From assembly GCF_002855515.1 (NCBI RefSeq), contig NZ_PKRP01000002.1, positions 620,001 through 684,000 on the forward strand: a stretch of 64,000 nucleotides of DNA, read 5' to 3'. This document shows, piece by piece, positions 24,903-34,018 of the stretch. Position 1 is the stretch's first letter. Each line of letters opens with the position of its first letter. The position numbers and the translations under genes are program-made. The notes under the pieces are model-generated. The model worked only from the letters and a program-made list of their open reading frames with translations, had not been told where the DNA came from and searched no databases. This stretch comes from Rhizobium sp. TH135 (lineage in GTDB: Bacteria > Pseudomonadota > Alphaproteobacteria > Rhizobiales > Rhizobiaceae).

Positions 24903-26465
24903 TCAATCTTCCCCCCTGCCGTCACCGACCGGATTGATGTCGTCGACGAAGGTGACGAGATCCGCCATGGTGAAATGCCCGGGCGTCTTGGATGGCAAAT
25001 GCGGCGTCCAGTCGGATCTCTGCCAGATGAAGGAATTCTGATCGCCATGCACCAGCCCGAGAAAGGTCTCGGCGACGATCGTTGATCCGACAGGCCCGAG
25101 CCTCAATCCCTCATGCAACTGCTCGGCCTCCTTCAGGACGTAGTACCAGAGCGGCGTCGCCTTGAGGAACCCGTTCTGCGCGGCAGCCTCGCCATCGGCA
25201 CCGCGCGAGAGCTGCATGTCGCTCAGCGGCTCGAAACCCATGGCGCGCGCCACATCTTGGCCCGAGGGCAGTCCGATCTGCGATCCGCGCCTCAGATTGC
25301 GGAAGGGCAGCACGAACTCCCGGGCGGCAACCGTCTCCATGTCGTCCGGGTGGCCCGGCAGTGTATGCAGCGCCGGCACGATGAGCGGATCGAGCCTGCG
25401 GGCATGATTAAGCGTGAAATCGGCTTCAGGCCGCGTTTCGAGATCGAAGAAACGGCGCCAGTCTATCGCCCAGTTGGATGGCAGAGACCGCAAGGGGCCA
25501 ACCGGGCCGGGCGGCACCTCCGGCGCAAGTTCGCCGACGATCTGGCCGGATTTTCCGGTGAAGTTGAACATCAGATCGAGCGTGCCGTCCGTAAACCCGT
25601 CGGGTCGGAAGACCGCGTTGTGACTATAGGCTTCCCGCACCATCGAATGCCCGAGGCGATAGGCGGCCGCCGCGAACTCTGCGGGCATATAGGGGCGACT
25701 GCGGAAACGATAAAAGCGCCGCCCCTCATGCTTGATCTTGCGGATCAATCCCGGCTCCGTCAGCCTCTCGACGAAATCGAAAAGCACGATCCACTGATAG
25801 TGCCAGGTGACGATGCGCCGTGCTTCCAGAAAGAGCGCCATGCCCTTCAGGCCGGAATTGGTTTTCTCGAGGTGGTCGACTACGGCATTGTGGAACTTCA
25901 GCATCAAAAGGTGAAACTGCGCCACCAGCAGGTTCTCGTCATTGCGCTCGTCGAAGATCAGCGCCCGCCCATGGGCATTACGAGGCAAGTCGTTCGGCAG
26001 CGCCGGGATCGTACCGGCAAAGCCTGCCGAGGCATCGGCCCTGCCAATCAGAAATCTCGGCCCCGGCGGTTTGCCGACCGCATCTTTGGCGTAGAGATAG
26101 GGGTGCAGTCCCGGGCCGTCCCCATACAGGGAATCGAGATCCAGCGCTGGTGTGCGGAAGTTCTGTGTCGCCAGCGGATCGGCGCGCTGCTTGTCGAGCG
26201 GTGTGGTGTCGAGCGTGATGTCGTGGTCGACGAACTGGCCGAGATAGGTATAGCCGGCCGGCAATGTCGGGTGGTCGCCCGTGTCACCCTTTTCGTCCCG
26301 CATCGCCTTCGCGAGCTTGAAGAGGGCATCATCCTCGGCATGCAGCGGCGCCAGCCGCGGAAACATTTTGCCGAATTTGCCCGGATCGGCATTGCCGGCA
26401 AGCGCCTGCAGGGATTCGCGGCTCATTCCACGAACGCCATGCCCATGGGCTGCGATTTCAGACAT
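24903..26465 (-). CDS. Animal-type haem peroxidase (peroxidase-cyclooxygenase superfamily)
   Basis: The 520-residue protein belongs to the superfamily of myeloperoxidase and peroxinectin. The distal-side motif is YLGQFVDHDITLDTTPL, with the DHD Asp and His that bind haem and peroxide. NLLVAQFHLLMLKFHNAVVDHL is the bacterial-family segment, and YRLGHSMVREAYSHN contains the proximal His. No signal peptide or transmembrane segment is seen, so it is either cytoplasmic or exported by a non-Sec route. ATG 26465 is preferred because AAAGGGGGA lies at good spacing; ATG 26471 is possible. It is monocistronic and its physiological substrate is unknown. Confidence 0.88.
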   Translation of the reverse strand: MSEIAAHGHGVRGMSRESLQALAGNADPGKFGKMFPRLAPLHAEDDALFKLAKAMRDEKGDTGDHPTLPAGYTYLGQFVDHDITLDTTPLDKQRADPLATQNFRTPALDLDSLYGDGPGLHPYLYAKDAVGKPPGPRFLIGRADASAGFAGTIPALPNDLPRNAHGRALIFDERNDENLLVAQFHLLMLKFHNAVVDHLEKTNSGLKGMALFLEARRIVTWHYQWIVLFDFVERLTEPGLIRKIKHEGRRFYRFRSRPYMPAEFAAAAYRLGHSMVREAYSHNAVFRPDGFTDGTLDLMFNFTGKSGQIVGELAPEVPPGPVGPLRSLPSNWAIDWRRFFDLETRPEADFTLNHARRLDPLIVPALHTLPGHPDDMETVAAREFVLPFRNLRRGSQIGLPSGQDVARAMGFEPLSDMQLSRGADGEAAAQNGFLKATPLWYYVLKEAEQLHEGLRLGPVGSTIVAETFLGLVHGDQNSFIWQRSDWTPHLPSKTPGHFTMADLVTFVDDINPVGDGRGED

Positions 26466-26568
26466 CGTCATTCCCCCTTTGATCCCGTTATTTATGAATA
26501 GCGGGATCAAAGGATAAAATCAGGAATGGCGCAAGAAACCGAAAGCAACCTTTGATTGCGGTTGCGGA

Positions 26569-27819
26569 TTAGCCCTTGCTGAGCGTTGCGACGGCCTCGA
26601 CATGCGGAGACCAGAGGAACTGGTCGATCGGCGTCACCTTGTCGACCCGGTAGCCGCCCGCGATCAGGATTGACAGGTCACGGGCAAGCGTCAGCGGATT
26701 GCAGCTGATCGCGACGACCTTCTTGACCTGTGACCTTCCGAGTTCCGCACACTGCACTTCGGCACCTGCCCGTGGCGGGTCGAAGACGACGGCATCGAAG
26801 CCCTTGAACTCCGAGGTCATCAGCGGACGACGGAAGAGGTCGCGCCGCTCAACCGTCACGGGCTTCAGGCCCTGCGTATTGCGGGCGGCAAGATCCAGCG
26901 ACTTCACAGCCTTCTCGTCGGATTCGACCGCGAGCACGGAGGATGTGCGGGCAAATCGAAGCGCAAACGTGCCGACGCCGGAGAAGAGATCGACGACCTT
27001 CTTCGCCTTGCCGATATGGGCAACCGCGAGTGCCGCCATGTGCTCCTCCGCTTCGTGCGTCGCCTGGGTAAAGCCACCCGGCGGCAGGACCACACGGGCC
27101 CCGGCGAAGTCGAGCAGTGGCTTGTGCGGCTCGATGACGATCTCGCCATTGGCAGACACGCGGGCGATACCCTTGAGCTTGATCACAGCATTGGTGACCG
27201 CGCGCCGTTCCTGGTCGCCCAGCCCGCCGCGCAGACCATCGAGCGAGATGTCGAGGCCGGTCGTCGTCTCGGTCACGGTGATGCGGAAGTGCTCGGCCCC
27301 GCAGGCATTGGCAATGATCTTGATCGCGTCCAACCGGGAGATCAGCCCGTCCGACGCGATGGGACATTCCTCGACCGGCACGACATGATGCGTTTCCGCC
27401 TGCATGAAGCCCATGACGAGGCCCTGTTCCCGCCGACGGGCAGTGAAGACGAGGCGGCGGCGCTGATGCGGATGGGCCTCGAAGATCTCGCCCACGGGCG
27501 CCTCGATCCCCTTCGACTTCAGGGCATCGATCAGCACCTGCCGCTTGAAGGCATTGTAGGCGGGCTTGGCCATGTGCTGCAGCGAGCAGCCGCCGCATAC
27601 ACCGCCAACGCCATCAGGACCGAAATGCTTGCAAGGCGGCTGAACGCGATCGGGCGAGGTACTGGCAAAGGACATGATCGTGCCCTCGTTCTTCACCTTC
27701 GCGATTGAGACCGTTTCGCCGGGCAGCGCGAAGGGCACAAAGACCGGCCCATCGGCGCCATGCGCCACCCCGTCGCCCTTGGCGCCGAGGCTCGAAATCG
27801 TGACGGTTTCGGCGCTCAT
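26569..27819 (-). CDS. 23S rRNA (uracil-5-)-methyltransferase, RumA/TrmA family
   Basis: The 416-residue SAM-dependent enzyme methylates U at C5 in rRNA or tRNA. It has an N-terminal TRAM-like segment (VTISSLGAKGDGVAHG) and iron-sulfur cysteines in CKHF...GGVCGGCSLQHM. SAM-binding motifs are VDLFSGVGTFALRFA and DAVVFDPPRAGAEVQ, and the catalytic Cys is in ISCNPLTLARDL. RlmD or RlmC/TrmA cannot be separated by eye. The start overlaps the tlyA stop by 4 bp, so the two RNA modification genes are coupled. Confidence 0.88.
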   Translation of the reverse strand: MSAETVTISSLGAKGDGVAHGADGPVFVPFALPGETVSIAKVKNEGTIMSFASTSPDRVQPPCKHFGPDGVGGVCGGCSLQHMAKPAYNAFKRQVLIDALKSKGIEAPVGEIFEAHPHQRRRLVFTARRREQGLVMGFMQAETHHVVPVEECPIASDGLISRLDAIKIIANACGAEHFRITVTETTTGLDISLDGLRGGLGDQERRAVTNAVIKLKGIARVSANGEIVIEPHKPLLDFAGARVVLPPGGFTQATHEAEEHMAALAVAHIGKAKKVVDLFSGVGTFALRFARTSSVLAVESDEKAVKSLDLAARNTQGLKPVTVERRDLFRRPLMTSEFKGFDAVVFDPPRAGAEVQCAELGRSQVKKVVAISCNPLTLARDLSILIAGGYRVDKVTPIDQFLWSPHVEAVATLSKG

Positions 27820-28619
27820 GCTGCGTCCTCTTCGTCGTCCTGATCGTCGTCGCCATCGTCGGCATCATCAGGCTTTACGCCGGCAAGCAGGAATTCCTCG
27901 TTCCCATCGCCACCAGCGATCGGGGAGGGGATGAGACCGAGGCTCGTCCAGCCCATGTCTTCAATCAGCCAGCGCTCCAGTTCTGCGGCGACCACCGGTG
28001 CGGTCTCCGGTTCTTTCAGCAGCCCCGCCTTGCTGATCGCTTCGCGGCCGGCCTCGAACTGCGGCTTGACCAGCAGCAGGCAATGGGCGCCAGGCTCGGC
28101 CTGCTCGAGGGCAGGGGCCAGTGCCAGCTTCAGCGAAATGAACGAGACGTCGGAGACGAGAAAGTCGAAAGGCTGATCGTCATAGTCCTCGGGCTCCAGG
28201 TAACGCGCATTCAATCCTTCCAGATTGGTCACGCGTGGATCGCTGGCAAGCCGCGGATGCAGCTGGTCATGGCCGACATCGATCGCTGTCACGTGTGCTG
28301 CGCCACGCTTCAGCAGGACCTCGGTAAAGCCGCCGGTGGAGGCGCCGACATCCAGACAGTGGCAGCCTTCTGGCGAGAGGTTGAAATGGTCGAGTGCGGC
28401 GTCGAGCTTGAGCGCCGCGCGCGAGACGTAATCCTGGGCAGGATCGTCGATATCGAACTGGTGCGTGGCGGCAAAGACGAGGCTGGGCTTCGCCACCACC
28501 TTGCCGTCCACCTTCACCGTGCCACGCTGGATGGCGTCACGGGAGCGGGAGCGGCTGGCGAAAAGGCCGAGGGCGACCAGGAGCTGGTCGAGGCGCTGGG
28601 GTTCTGGGAGCTTCTTCAT
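27816..28619 (-). CDS. tlyA: TlyA family rRNA 2'-O-methyltransferase (S4 plus FtsJ domains)
   Basis: TlyA proteins 2'-O-methylate cytidines in rRNA (and act as hemolysins in some species). The 267-residue protein has an S4 RNA-binding domain at about 7-70 (RLDQLLVALGLFASRSRSRDAI). The FtsJ-like methyltransferase has DVGASTGGFTEVLLKRGA, FDFLVSDVSFISLKLAL and LLLVKPQFEAGRE. The last 18 residues are an unusual run of Asp/Glu encoded by a low-complexity GAC/GAT tract. It is first in a two-gene unit with the RumA-like gene. Confidence 0.92.
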   Translation of the reverse strand: MKKLPEPQRLDQLLVALGLFASRSRSRDAIQRGTVKVDGKVVAKPSLVFAATHQFDIDDPAQDYVSRAALKLDAALDHFNLSPEGCHCLDVGASTGGFTEVLLKRGAAHVTAIDVGHDQLHPRLASDPRVTNLEGLNARYLEPEDYDDQPFDFLVSDVSFISLKLALAPALEQAEPGAHCLLLVKPQFEAGREAISKAGLLKEPETAPVVAAELERWLIEDMGWTSLGLIPSPIAGGDGNEEFLLAGVKPDDADDGDDDQDDEEDAA

Positions 28620-28739
28620 GCCCCGTCAATGCGGTGAGATGCGCCGCCGCGCAAGTCTTTTTCGCGGTCCGGCCTCAGGACCGGTCACTCCAGGTCAAAC
28701 AGGGTTGCGATTTTCAACGGGATGGCCATTCCAGGTTTC

Positions 28740-28908
28740 ATTAGCGATGCTTTAAGCAATTGCAGCTAATGTTCACTGGCCGGCGCAATGCGATCATCCC
28801 CTCCCAAGCAGCGCGCTCCGACAAAACACTGCGGGCCCTCCTCCTCCTCCTTCAGGCCTGCAGGATTAGAAGCCCTCCGGTTTCGGGCCCGGGGGGCTTC
28901 GTTTTTTT
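28740..28908 (+). ncRNA. Candidate trans-acting small RNA with anti-Shine-Dalgarno CCTCC motifs
   Basis: A very strong + strand terminator at 28869-28908 has no + strand gene upstream of it; tlyA runs the other way. The sequence before it contains CCCCTCCC (28798-28805) and a CCTCCTCCTCCTCC tract (28836-28851), both complementary to ribosome-binding sites. Such single-stranded anti-SD motifs are typical of rhizobial and Rhodobacter regulatory RNAs. The 5' end is not determined; 28740 is a guess. Open frames across this area (from 28760 and 28788) have no ribosome site or conserved look. Confidence 0.5.
28869..28908 (+). terminator. Strong orphan Rho-independent terminator
   Basis: GAAGCCCTCCGG pairs with CCGGGGGGCTTC through 12 positions (one G-U) around an 8-nt loop and is followed by GTTTTTTT. 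It is not linked to any protein gene on its strand. Confidence 0.85.
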
Positions 28909-29171
28909 CCCCCTTATTCGCAGTTGGACCGCCATCAATTCTGTCTCTTCGGAAGCACTGGAGAGGAGTTTTGGTCGCCCCGCGCCGTCAGCCCAAGTCC
29001 GAGACGCTTTCCTTCCTGCTGGGCTATTCATCGTCCGCGCCTGCAGCACGGTTTCACACCCAATTCTCACCAGGAATGTTCAATTCAGGCACGATCTCGT
29101 GAATTTTAGTAACTATTTATATAGACGAGAGGAAATAAACTATAGGTACATCAGAATCGATAGGTGCAACC

Positions 29172-30896
29172 ATGTCTCTCATGACTTTTTTCAGAAATGA
29201 ACCCCGGGCTGTTCTCAATGCCCTCGACAGATCCCAGGCCGTCATCGAGTTCGAAATCAATGGTACCATTCTCTCAGCGAACGAGAACTTCTGCGGCGCG
29301 GTTGGCTATTCCTTGAACGAGATCGTCGGCAAGCATCACAGCATGTTTGTTGGCAAGCATTACGCGCAGTCAGCGGAGTATCGCGATTTCTGGACACGCC
29401 TTGGCCGAGGAGAATTCTTCAGCGCGCAGTATAAGCGCTACGGCAAGGGAGGCCGCGAAATTTGGATTGAGGCCTCCTACAATCCGATCATGCGCGGCGG
29501 AAAGCCCTACAAGGTCATCAAGTTCGCGACAGACATCACCGAACGCAAACTGGCTGAACTGGAAAACGGCGGCAAGCTCGACGCGATTTCGCGCGCCCAG
29601 GCAACGATCGAGTTTACCCCGGACGGCCACATCCTCACCGCCAACCAGAATTTCCTCACGGCCGTCGGCTACAAGCTGGAAGAGGTGGTCGGCAAGCATC
29701 ATTCGATGTTCTGCGATGGCGAATACGCCCGATCCGCTGAATACCAGTCCTTCTGGAAGGATCTGCGGGCGGGCGAATTCAAGTCGAGCGAATTCACCCG
29801 CATCCGCAAGGATGGCAGCAAGATCTACATCCAGGCCTCCTACAACCCGATCTTCGACGAGGATGGCCGGGTCTTCAAGGTGGTGAAGTTTGCAATCGAC
29901 GTTACGGGGCGTGTGCGGGCGGTGGATGCCATTGCCGCAGGTCTTGCCCGACTGTCCGAATGCAATATCCGCGTTACGATCGACGATCCCTTCATCCCAG
30001 AATTCGAACGCCTGCGCACCGACTTCAACACCGCAATCGCGGAATTCCAAAAGACCCTCGAAAGCGTGCTCGGCGAGACAGGAGCCCTGACCGAAAACAG
30101 CCAGAGCCTGAAGGACGATGCCGAAGCCCTAGGCCGTCGCACCGAACAGCCGGCTGCAGCCCTCGAACAGGCCTCCGCCGCGCTTGAACAAATCACCGCT
30201 ACAGTCAAGGAGGCGTCGGTTCGGGCCCGCGATACCCGTGACATCGTGAAGGAGGCCCGCACAGCGACCGGTCAGTCTGTCGAAGTCGTACGCTCCACGG
30301 TCGAGGCGATCGGGCGCATCGAAAACGCCTCGAAAGAGATCGGCAGCATCATCGACGTCATCGACCAGATTGCCTTCCAGACCAATCTCCTGGCGCTGAA
30401 TGCAGGTGTCGAGGCAGCGCGTGCAGGTGACGCCGGCAAGGGATTTGCAGTCGTGGCGCAGGAGGTCCGCGAACTGGCCCAGCGTTCTGCTGCCGCCGCA
30501 CGGGAGATCTCCGCCCTCATCCTCAACTCGACGAACGAGGTCGCCGAAGGCGTGCGCCTGGTCAATGCCACGGGCTCGTCTCTTGAGCGGATCGAAAGGT
30601 TCGTCAATGAGATCAACGTCAATGTCGATGCCATCGCGACCGGAGCCAATGAACAGGCCTCGAGCCTCAGCGAGATCAACAACGCGGTCAATCAGCTCGA
30701 CCAGGCGACCCAGCAGAATGCCGGTTTGGTATCCAGCATCTCGACGGCCAGTGACATCATGGCGCTCGGGGCCGTCAAGATGAAGACGCTGGTCGACATC
30801 TTCAAGCTCAACCGTCGCACAGCCCGACGCGAGCCTGGCTCGCCGGCCGCAGGTGCAGGGGCACATATGCGCGGCCGCCAGACCATCGCGGCCTGA
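29172..30896 (+). CDS. Soluble PAS-PAS methyl-accepting chemotaxis protein
   Basis: The 574-residue receptor has no transmembrane segment. Two tandem PAS domains (about 15-125 and 137-248) are close copies: each has FEINGTILSANENF/FTPDGHILTANQNF, VGKHHSMF and an IxIxASYNPI strand. The signalling domain follows, with [33 protein letters not shown] at its tip. It probably senses redox, energy or a cytoplasmic ligand in the manner of Aer-like soluble receptors; no cofactor-binding Trp/His could be assigned. The C-terminus lacks a CheR-tethering pentapeptide. ATG 29172 is the only sensible start; the upstream 250 bp are AT-rich and likely hold the promoter. Confidence 0.9.
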   Translation: MSLMTFFRNEPRAVLNALDRSQAVIEFEINGTILSANENFCGAVGYSLNEIVGKHHSMFVGKHYAQSAEYRDFWTRLGRGEFFSAQYKRYGKGGREIWIEASYNPIMRGGKPYKVIKFATDITERKLAELENGGKLDAISRAQATIEFTPDGHILTANQNFLTAVGYKLEEVVGKHHSMFCDGEYARSAEYQSFWKDLRAGEFKSSEFTRIRKDGSKIYIQASYNPIFDEDGRVFKVVKFAIDVTGRVRAVDAIAAGLARLSECNIRVTIDDPFIPEFERLRTDFNTAIAEFQKTLESVLGETGALTENSQSLKDDAEALGRRTEQPAAALEQASAALEQITATVKEASVRARDTRDIVKEARTATGQSVEVVRSTVEAIGRIENASKEIGSIIDVIDQIAFQTNLLALNAGVEAARAGDAGKGFAVVAQEVRELAQRSAAAAREISALILNSTNEVAEGVRLVNATGSSLERIERFVNEINVNVDAIATGANEQASSLSEINNAVNQLDQATQQNAGLVSSISTASDIMALGAVKMKTLVDIFKLNRRTARREPGSPAAGAGAHMRGRQTIAA

Positions 30897-30932
30897 CCAA
30901 ACTCGACCTGCTCCGCAGCAAGTGGACGATTC

Positions 30933-31334
30933 TTAGGGAACGTAGCGATAGAGCCAGTCGCGTATGTCTTCGGGCAGCGCGACTGGCTCGCCGCTATCTG
31001 CGTCCCGCGCGGTCCAGGTGACGTCGATCTCGGCCACCGTCTGCCCGTCCTTTTCCATCGCCACCTCGAAGCCGACGGATTTGCCGCCGATCTTGTCGAC
31101 TTGGACGATCATTCGCACGGCATCCTCGACCCGCAGCGGCTGGTGCAGGCGGACCTCGAACTTGGCGGTGCTGTAAAGTGGCTCGTTTTCCAGCGGCGGG
31201 CGATAACGCCAGAAATGCCGCACAGCTTCCTCGGCATGCTCAACATAGGCCGAAGCGCGCATCTCGCCCGTCGGACCGATGTCGCGATAGGCGACGACCA
31301 ATGCGCTCACCTCCACCCGTTCCATCTCGTCCAT
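30933..31334 (-). CDS. Acyl-CoA thioesterase, hotdog fold (4-hydroxybenzoyl-CoA thioesterase/YbgC-like)
   Basis: These 133 residues fit a single hotdog domain. It has VAYRDIGPTGEMRASAYVEHAEEA, where classical YbgC proteins have D-x-D-x-x-G-x-V-x-x-x-x-Y. The long strand pair is FEVRLHQPLRVEDAVRMIVQV...GFEVAMEKDGQTVAEIDVTW. It likely hydrolyses an acyl-CoA thioester; substrate unknown. ATG 31334 follows GGGGAGCG. Upstream in-frame sequence overlaps the divergent histone-deacetylase gene and is not coding. Confidence 0.8.
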   Translation of the reverse strand: MDEMERVEVSALVVAYRDIGPTGEMRASAYVEHAEEAVRHFWRYRPPLENEPLYSTAKFEVRLHQPLRVEDAVRMIVQVDKIGGKSVGFEVAMEKDGQTVAEIDVTWTARDADSGEPVALPEDIRDWLYRYVP

Positions 31335-31515
31335 GCGCTCCCCCAATCTTATCCAAGTGTTAGCGGCATCTAACGGCATCACCGTCGCCTTCACAAGGTC
31401 TGTGCCGCCGCCCGGTGCTGGCGTGACGCCGCAGTGGGTTGGGTAAAACCGGGATGCGAGGTGGAAGATGACGGCCGAGCGCATTATGTTGCCCCCGACC
31501 CAGGAAGGATGCCCC

Positions 31516-32451
31516 ATGGCCACCCGTCTCTACGAGAACCCGATCTTCCTCGAGCACAACACGCCCGAGGGCCATCCAGAGCGCGCCGATCGCTTGCGTT
31601 CGCTCAACATCGCGCTGGAGCATCCGAACTTCGCCCGTCTCGAGCGCATCAATGCTGTTCAGGCGAACGAAGATGCGGTGACCCTCGCCCATCCCGAGGA
31701 GCATCTCTTCGCGGTGATGCGCCAGATCCCCGAGGAAGAGGATCGCATCAACCAGCTCGAGGCCGATACCTACGCCTCGCAGAAGAGCCTGCAGGTGGCG
31801 CTGACCGCAATCGGTGGCGCGATGGCCGCCGTCGATGACGTGATGACCGGCAAGGCCGACAACGCCTTCGTCGCGGGCCGTCCGCCGGGCCACCATGCGG
31901 AAAAGTCGAAGGCCATGGGCTTCTGCCTATTCAACACAGTGGCGATCGCTGCCCGCCATGTGCAGAAGACCTATGGTGTCGAGCGCGTCGCGATCGTCGA
32001 TTGGGACGTGCACCACGGCAATGGCACCCAGGACATCTTCTGGGACGATCCCTCGGTGCTCTTCTGCTCGACCCACCAGATGCCGCTCTATCCCTACAGT
32101 GGCGCAAAGGACGAGACCGGCACGCATCGCAACATCGTCAATGCGCCGCTATCGCCCAATGTCGGCTCGGATCATTTCCGTGAAGCCTTCAAGAGCCGCG
32201 TGCTTCCCGCGCTCAACGACTTCTCGCCCGACTTCATCCTGATCTCCGCCGGCTTCGACGCGCATCACCGCGATCCGCTCGCCCAGATCAATCTGGTGGG
32301 CGAGGATTTCGACTGGGCGACTGGCAGGCTGCTGGAAGTCGCCGACCGTTTCGCCCATAACCGGGTCGTCAGCCTGCTCGAAGGCGGCTATGATCTCGAA
32401 GGCCTCGCCGAATCGGCAGGCCTGCACATCTTAAGACTGATGAAGGGTTGA
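31516..32451 (+). CDS. Histone deacetylase family protein (acetoin utilisation/acetylpolyamine deacetylase type)
   Basis: This is a zinc amidohydrolase of 311 residues. The active-site pair is H126-H127 in [19 protein letters not shown]. Metal ligands are D164 and H166 in [11 protein letters not shown] and the Asp in [12 protein letters not shown]. In bacteria this family deacetylates polyamines, acetoin-pathway enzymes or other acetyl-lysines; the target is unknown. ATG 31516 follows AGGAAGG. It is followed by xseB at 2 bp, an arrangement conserved near dxs in rhizobia (from memory). Confidence 0.9.
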   Translation: MATRLYENPIFLEHNTPEGHPERADRLRSLNIALEHPNFARLERINAVQANEDAVTLAHPEEHLFAVMRQIPEEEDRINQLEADTYASQKSLQVALTAIGGAMAAVDDVMTGKADNAFVAGRPPGHHAEKSKAMGFCLFNTVAIAARHVQKTYGVERVAIVDWDVHHGNGTQDIFWDDPSVLFCSTHQMPLYPYSGAKDETGTHRNIVNAPLSPNVGSDHFREAFKSRVLPALNDFSPDFILISAGFDAHHRDPLAQINLVGEDFDWATGRLLEVADRFAHNRVVSLLEGGYDLEGLAESAGLHILRLMKG

Positions 32452-32453
32452 GT

Positions 32454-32708
32454 ATGTCCGACGCCACTGTTCCCGCCGATCTCACCGGCATTTCCTTCGA
32501 AAAGGCCGTGGCCGAGCTCGAAAGCATCGTGGCGCGGCTGGAACGCGGTGACGTGGCGCTCGACGAATCCATCGCCATCTACGAGCGCGGCGAGCTGCTG
32601 AAGAAGCATTGCGAGCAACTGCTCTCCGCTGCCGAAAACCGCATCGAGAAGATCCGCCTCGACCGCGCCGGCAAGCCGACCGGTAGCGAGCCCCTCGACG
32701 GCGCGTGA
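32454..32708 (+). CDS. xseB: Exodeoxyribonuclease VII small subunit
   Basis: XseB binds several-fold to XseA to form exonuclease VII, which degrades single-stranded DNA. The 84 residues show the full family pattern [40 protein letters not shown] and [14 protein letters not shown], a coiled helical hairpin. The start is ATG 32454 (an in-frame TTG at 32448 overlaps the upstream stop). The acidic Ala-rich ends are variable in the family. xseA is not in the window. Confidence 0.95.
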   Translation: MSDATVPADLTGISFEKAVAELESIVARLERGDVALDESIAIYERGELLKKHCEQLLSAAENRIEKIRLDRAGKPTGSEPLDGA

Positions 32709-32763
32709 TCTAAGCGCGGCTATCTCGTAGCCGATCACCAAACACAAAGCCGCACACAGCAGA

Positions 32764-32790
32764 ATGGCCCCTTTCGGGGCCATTTGTCGT
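32764..32790. terminator. Bidirectional terminator between xseB and the terC-like gene
   Basis: ATGGCCCC and GGGGCCAT pair around TTTC, followed by TTTGTCGTTTT. It lies between convergent genes. Confidence 0.8.
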
Positions 32791-32812
32791 TTTCGGGTAC
32801 TGAGATCCGAGC

Positions 32813-33808
32813 TTACTCGGCCGGGTTCTTCGCTTCCACGGCCTTGGGGCCGCTGGTCTTCCACAGCGAGTATCCGACGCCCACGCCGAGGATGAGGAAG
32901 GTGATGCCGAGCGACCACTCCGGCGGGAACTTCTCCCAGCCCATGCCCCAGGCGATGAAGATCTTCGAGCCGATGAACATCAGCAGCACCGACAGGGCAT
33001 ACTTCAGATAGGCGAAGCGGTGCAGGATGGCATCCAGCGCGAAGTAGAGGGCGCGCAGACCGAGGATCGCGAAGATGTTCGACGTGTAGACGATGTACGG
33101 ATCGGTCGTGATCGTGAAGACGGCCGGCACGGAGTCGACGGCGAACACCAGGTCCGCGATCTCGATCATGACGAGCGCCAGCAGGAGCGGCGTGGCGAAA
33201 CGCTTGATCTTGCCCGTGACCGGATCCGGCTTCTTGACGATGAAGGCGTGGCCGTGGATTTCCTCCGTCACGTTCATCCGGCGCTTGAGGAAGCGGATCA
33301 GGGCATTGTCCTCGATCTTGTGCTCCTTGTCGGCGACAAACAGCATCTTGACGCCCGTCAGGATCAGGAAGCCGGCGAAGAAGTAGAGAACCCAGTGATA
33401 CTGGTCGACGATCGTCGCACCGAGCCCGATCATGATGCCGCGCAGCACGATGACCCCGAGAATGCCCCAGAACAGCACGCGGTGCTGATATTCGCGCGGG
33501 ATGGCGAAGAAGCTGAAGATCAGCGCAATGACGAAGATATTGTCCATCGCCAGCGTCTTCTCAACCACGAAGGCGGTCAGATACTGCGCGGTGGCGGTCG
33601 TATCCATCTGCCAGTAGATGAAGCCGGAGAAGAGAACGCCCAGCGTGATGTACATGGCCGAAAGCTTCAAACTTTCGGCGATGCCGATTTCATGGTCCTT
33701 CTTGTTGAGGACGCCAAGGTCGAAGGCAAGAAGTGCCACGACGAGGAGAATGAACAGCAACCACATCCAGAGTGGCTTGCCGAGAAACAGAATGAGCAGG
33801 AGTTCCAA
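32813..33808 (-). CDS. TerC/Alx family integral membrane protein
   Basis: TerC/Alx proteins are membrane metal transporters, implicated in manganese export and in tellurite resistance. The 331-residue product shows about nine hydrophobic helices, starting ELLLILFLGKPLWMWLLFILLVVALLAFDLGVL. Conserved acidic motifs are VEKTLAMDNIFVIALIFSFF and MIEIADLVFAVDSVPAV. No ATG lies at the conserved N-terminus; TTG 33808 with AGAGG 8 nt upstream is the best start. An in-frame ATG at 33922 would add 38 residues encoded by a hairpin-rich leader and looks less likely. Confidence 0.85.
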   Translation of the reverse strand: MELLLILFLGKPLWMWLLFILLVVALLAFDLGVLNKKDHEIGIAESLKLSAMYITLGVLFSGFIYWQMDTTATAQYLTAFVVEKTLAMDNIFVIALIFSFFAIPREYQHRVLFWGILGVIVLRGIMIGLGATIVDQYHWVLYFFAGFLILTGVKMLFVADKEHKIEDNALIRFLKRRMNVTEEIHGHAFIVKKPDPVTGKIKRFATPLLLALVMIEIADLVFAVDSVPAVFTITTDPYIVYTSNIFAILGLRALYFALDAILHRFAYLKYALSVLLMFIGSKIFIAWGMGWEKFPPEWSLGITFLILGVGVGYSLWKTSGPKAVEAKNPAE

Positions 33809-33816
33809 TTGTGTGA

Positions 33817-33909
33817 CCTCTGTTGCATTGACCGGTGCTCGATGCAACGCGCGCACGGTCTCGCTGAAGAGAGGTCCGGTCCGGGCATGGCATCGAGCGT
33901 GCTCGATGC
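33817..33909 (-). promoter_or_regulatory. Structured 5' leader of terC-like gene with mutually exclusive hairpins
   Basis: In the minus-strand transcript, GCATCGAGC (33909-33901) can pair with GCTCGATGC (33898-33890). The same GCTCGATGC can pair instead with a second GCATCGAGC (33845-33837). That second copy overlaps the hairpin GTTGCAT...ATGCAAC (33848-33822), which abuts the AGAGG ribosome site at 33821-33817. The arrangement resembles a translational switch. It does not match the yybP-ykoY manganese riboswitch consensus, since no GGGGAGTA was found. It could also be coding if ATG 33922 is the real start. Confidence 0.45.
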
Positions 33910-34018
33910 GGTCCGACATCACGAGGGTAATCCGTCGTCAGAGGGGCCCGGTCCGCAAATGCTCAAATGGGGCCTGTCATCCGGAGTTCAAGACCGCCGA
34001 CGAGAAAAAAACACAGGA

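Noticed and set aside
28760-29200. 146-residue open frame before the PAS-PAS chemoreceptor
   Set aside because: It has no ribosome site or domain, runs through a strong terminator, and overlaps the start of the next gene in another frame.
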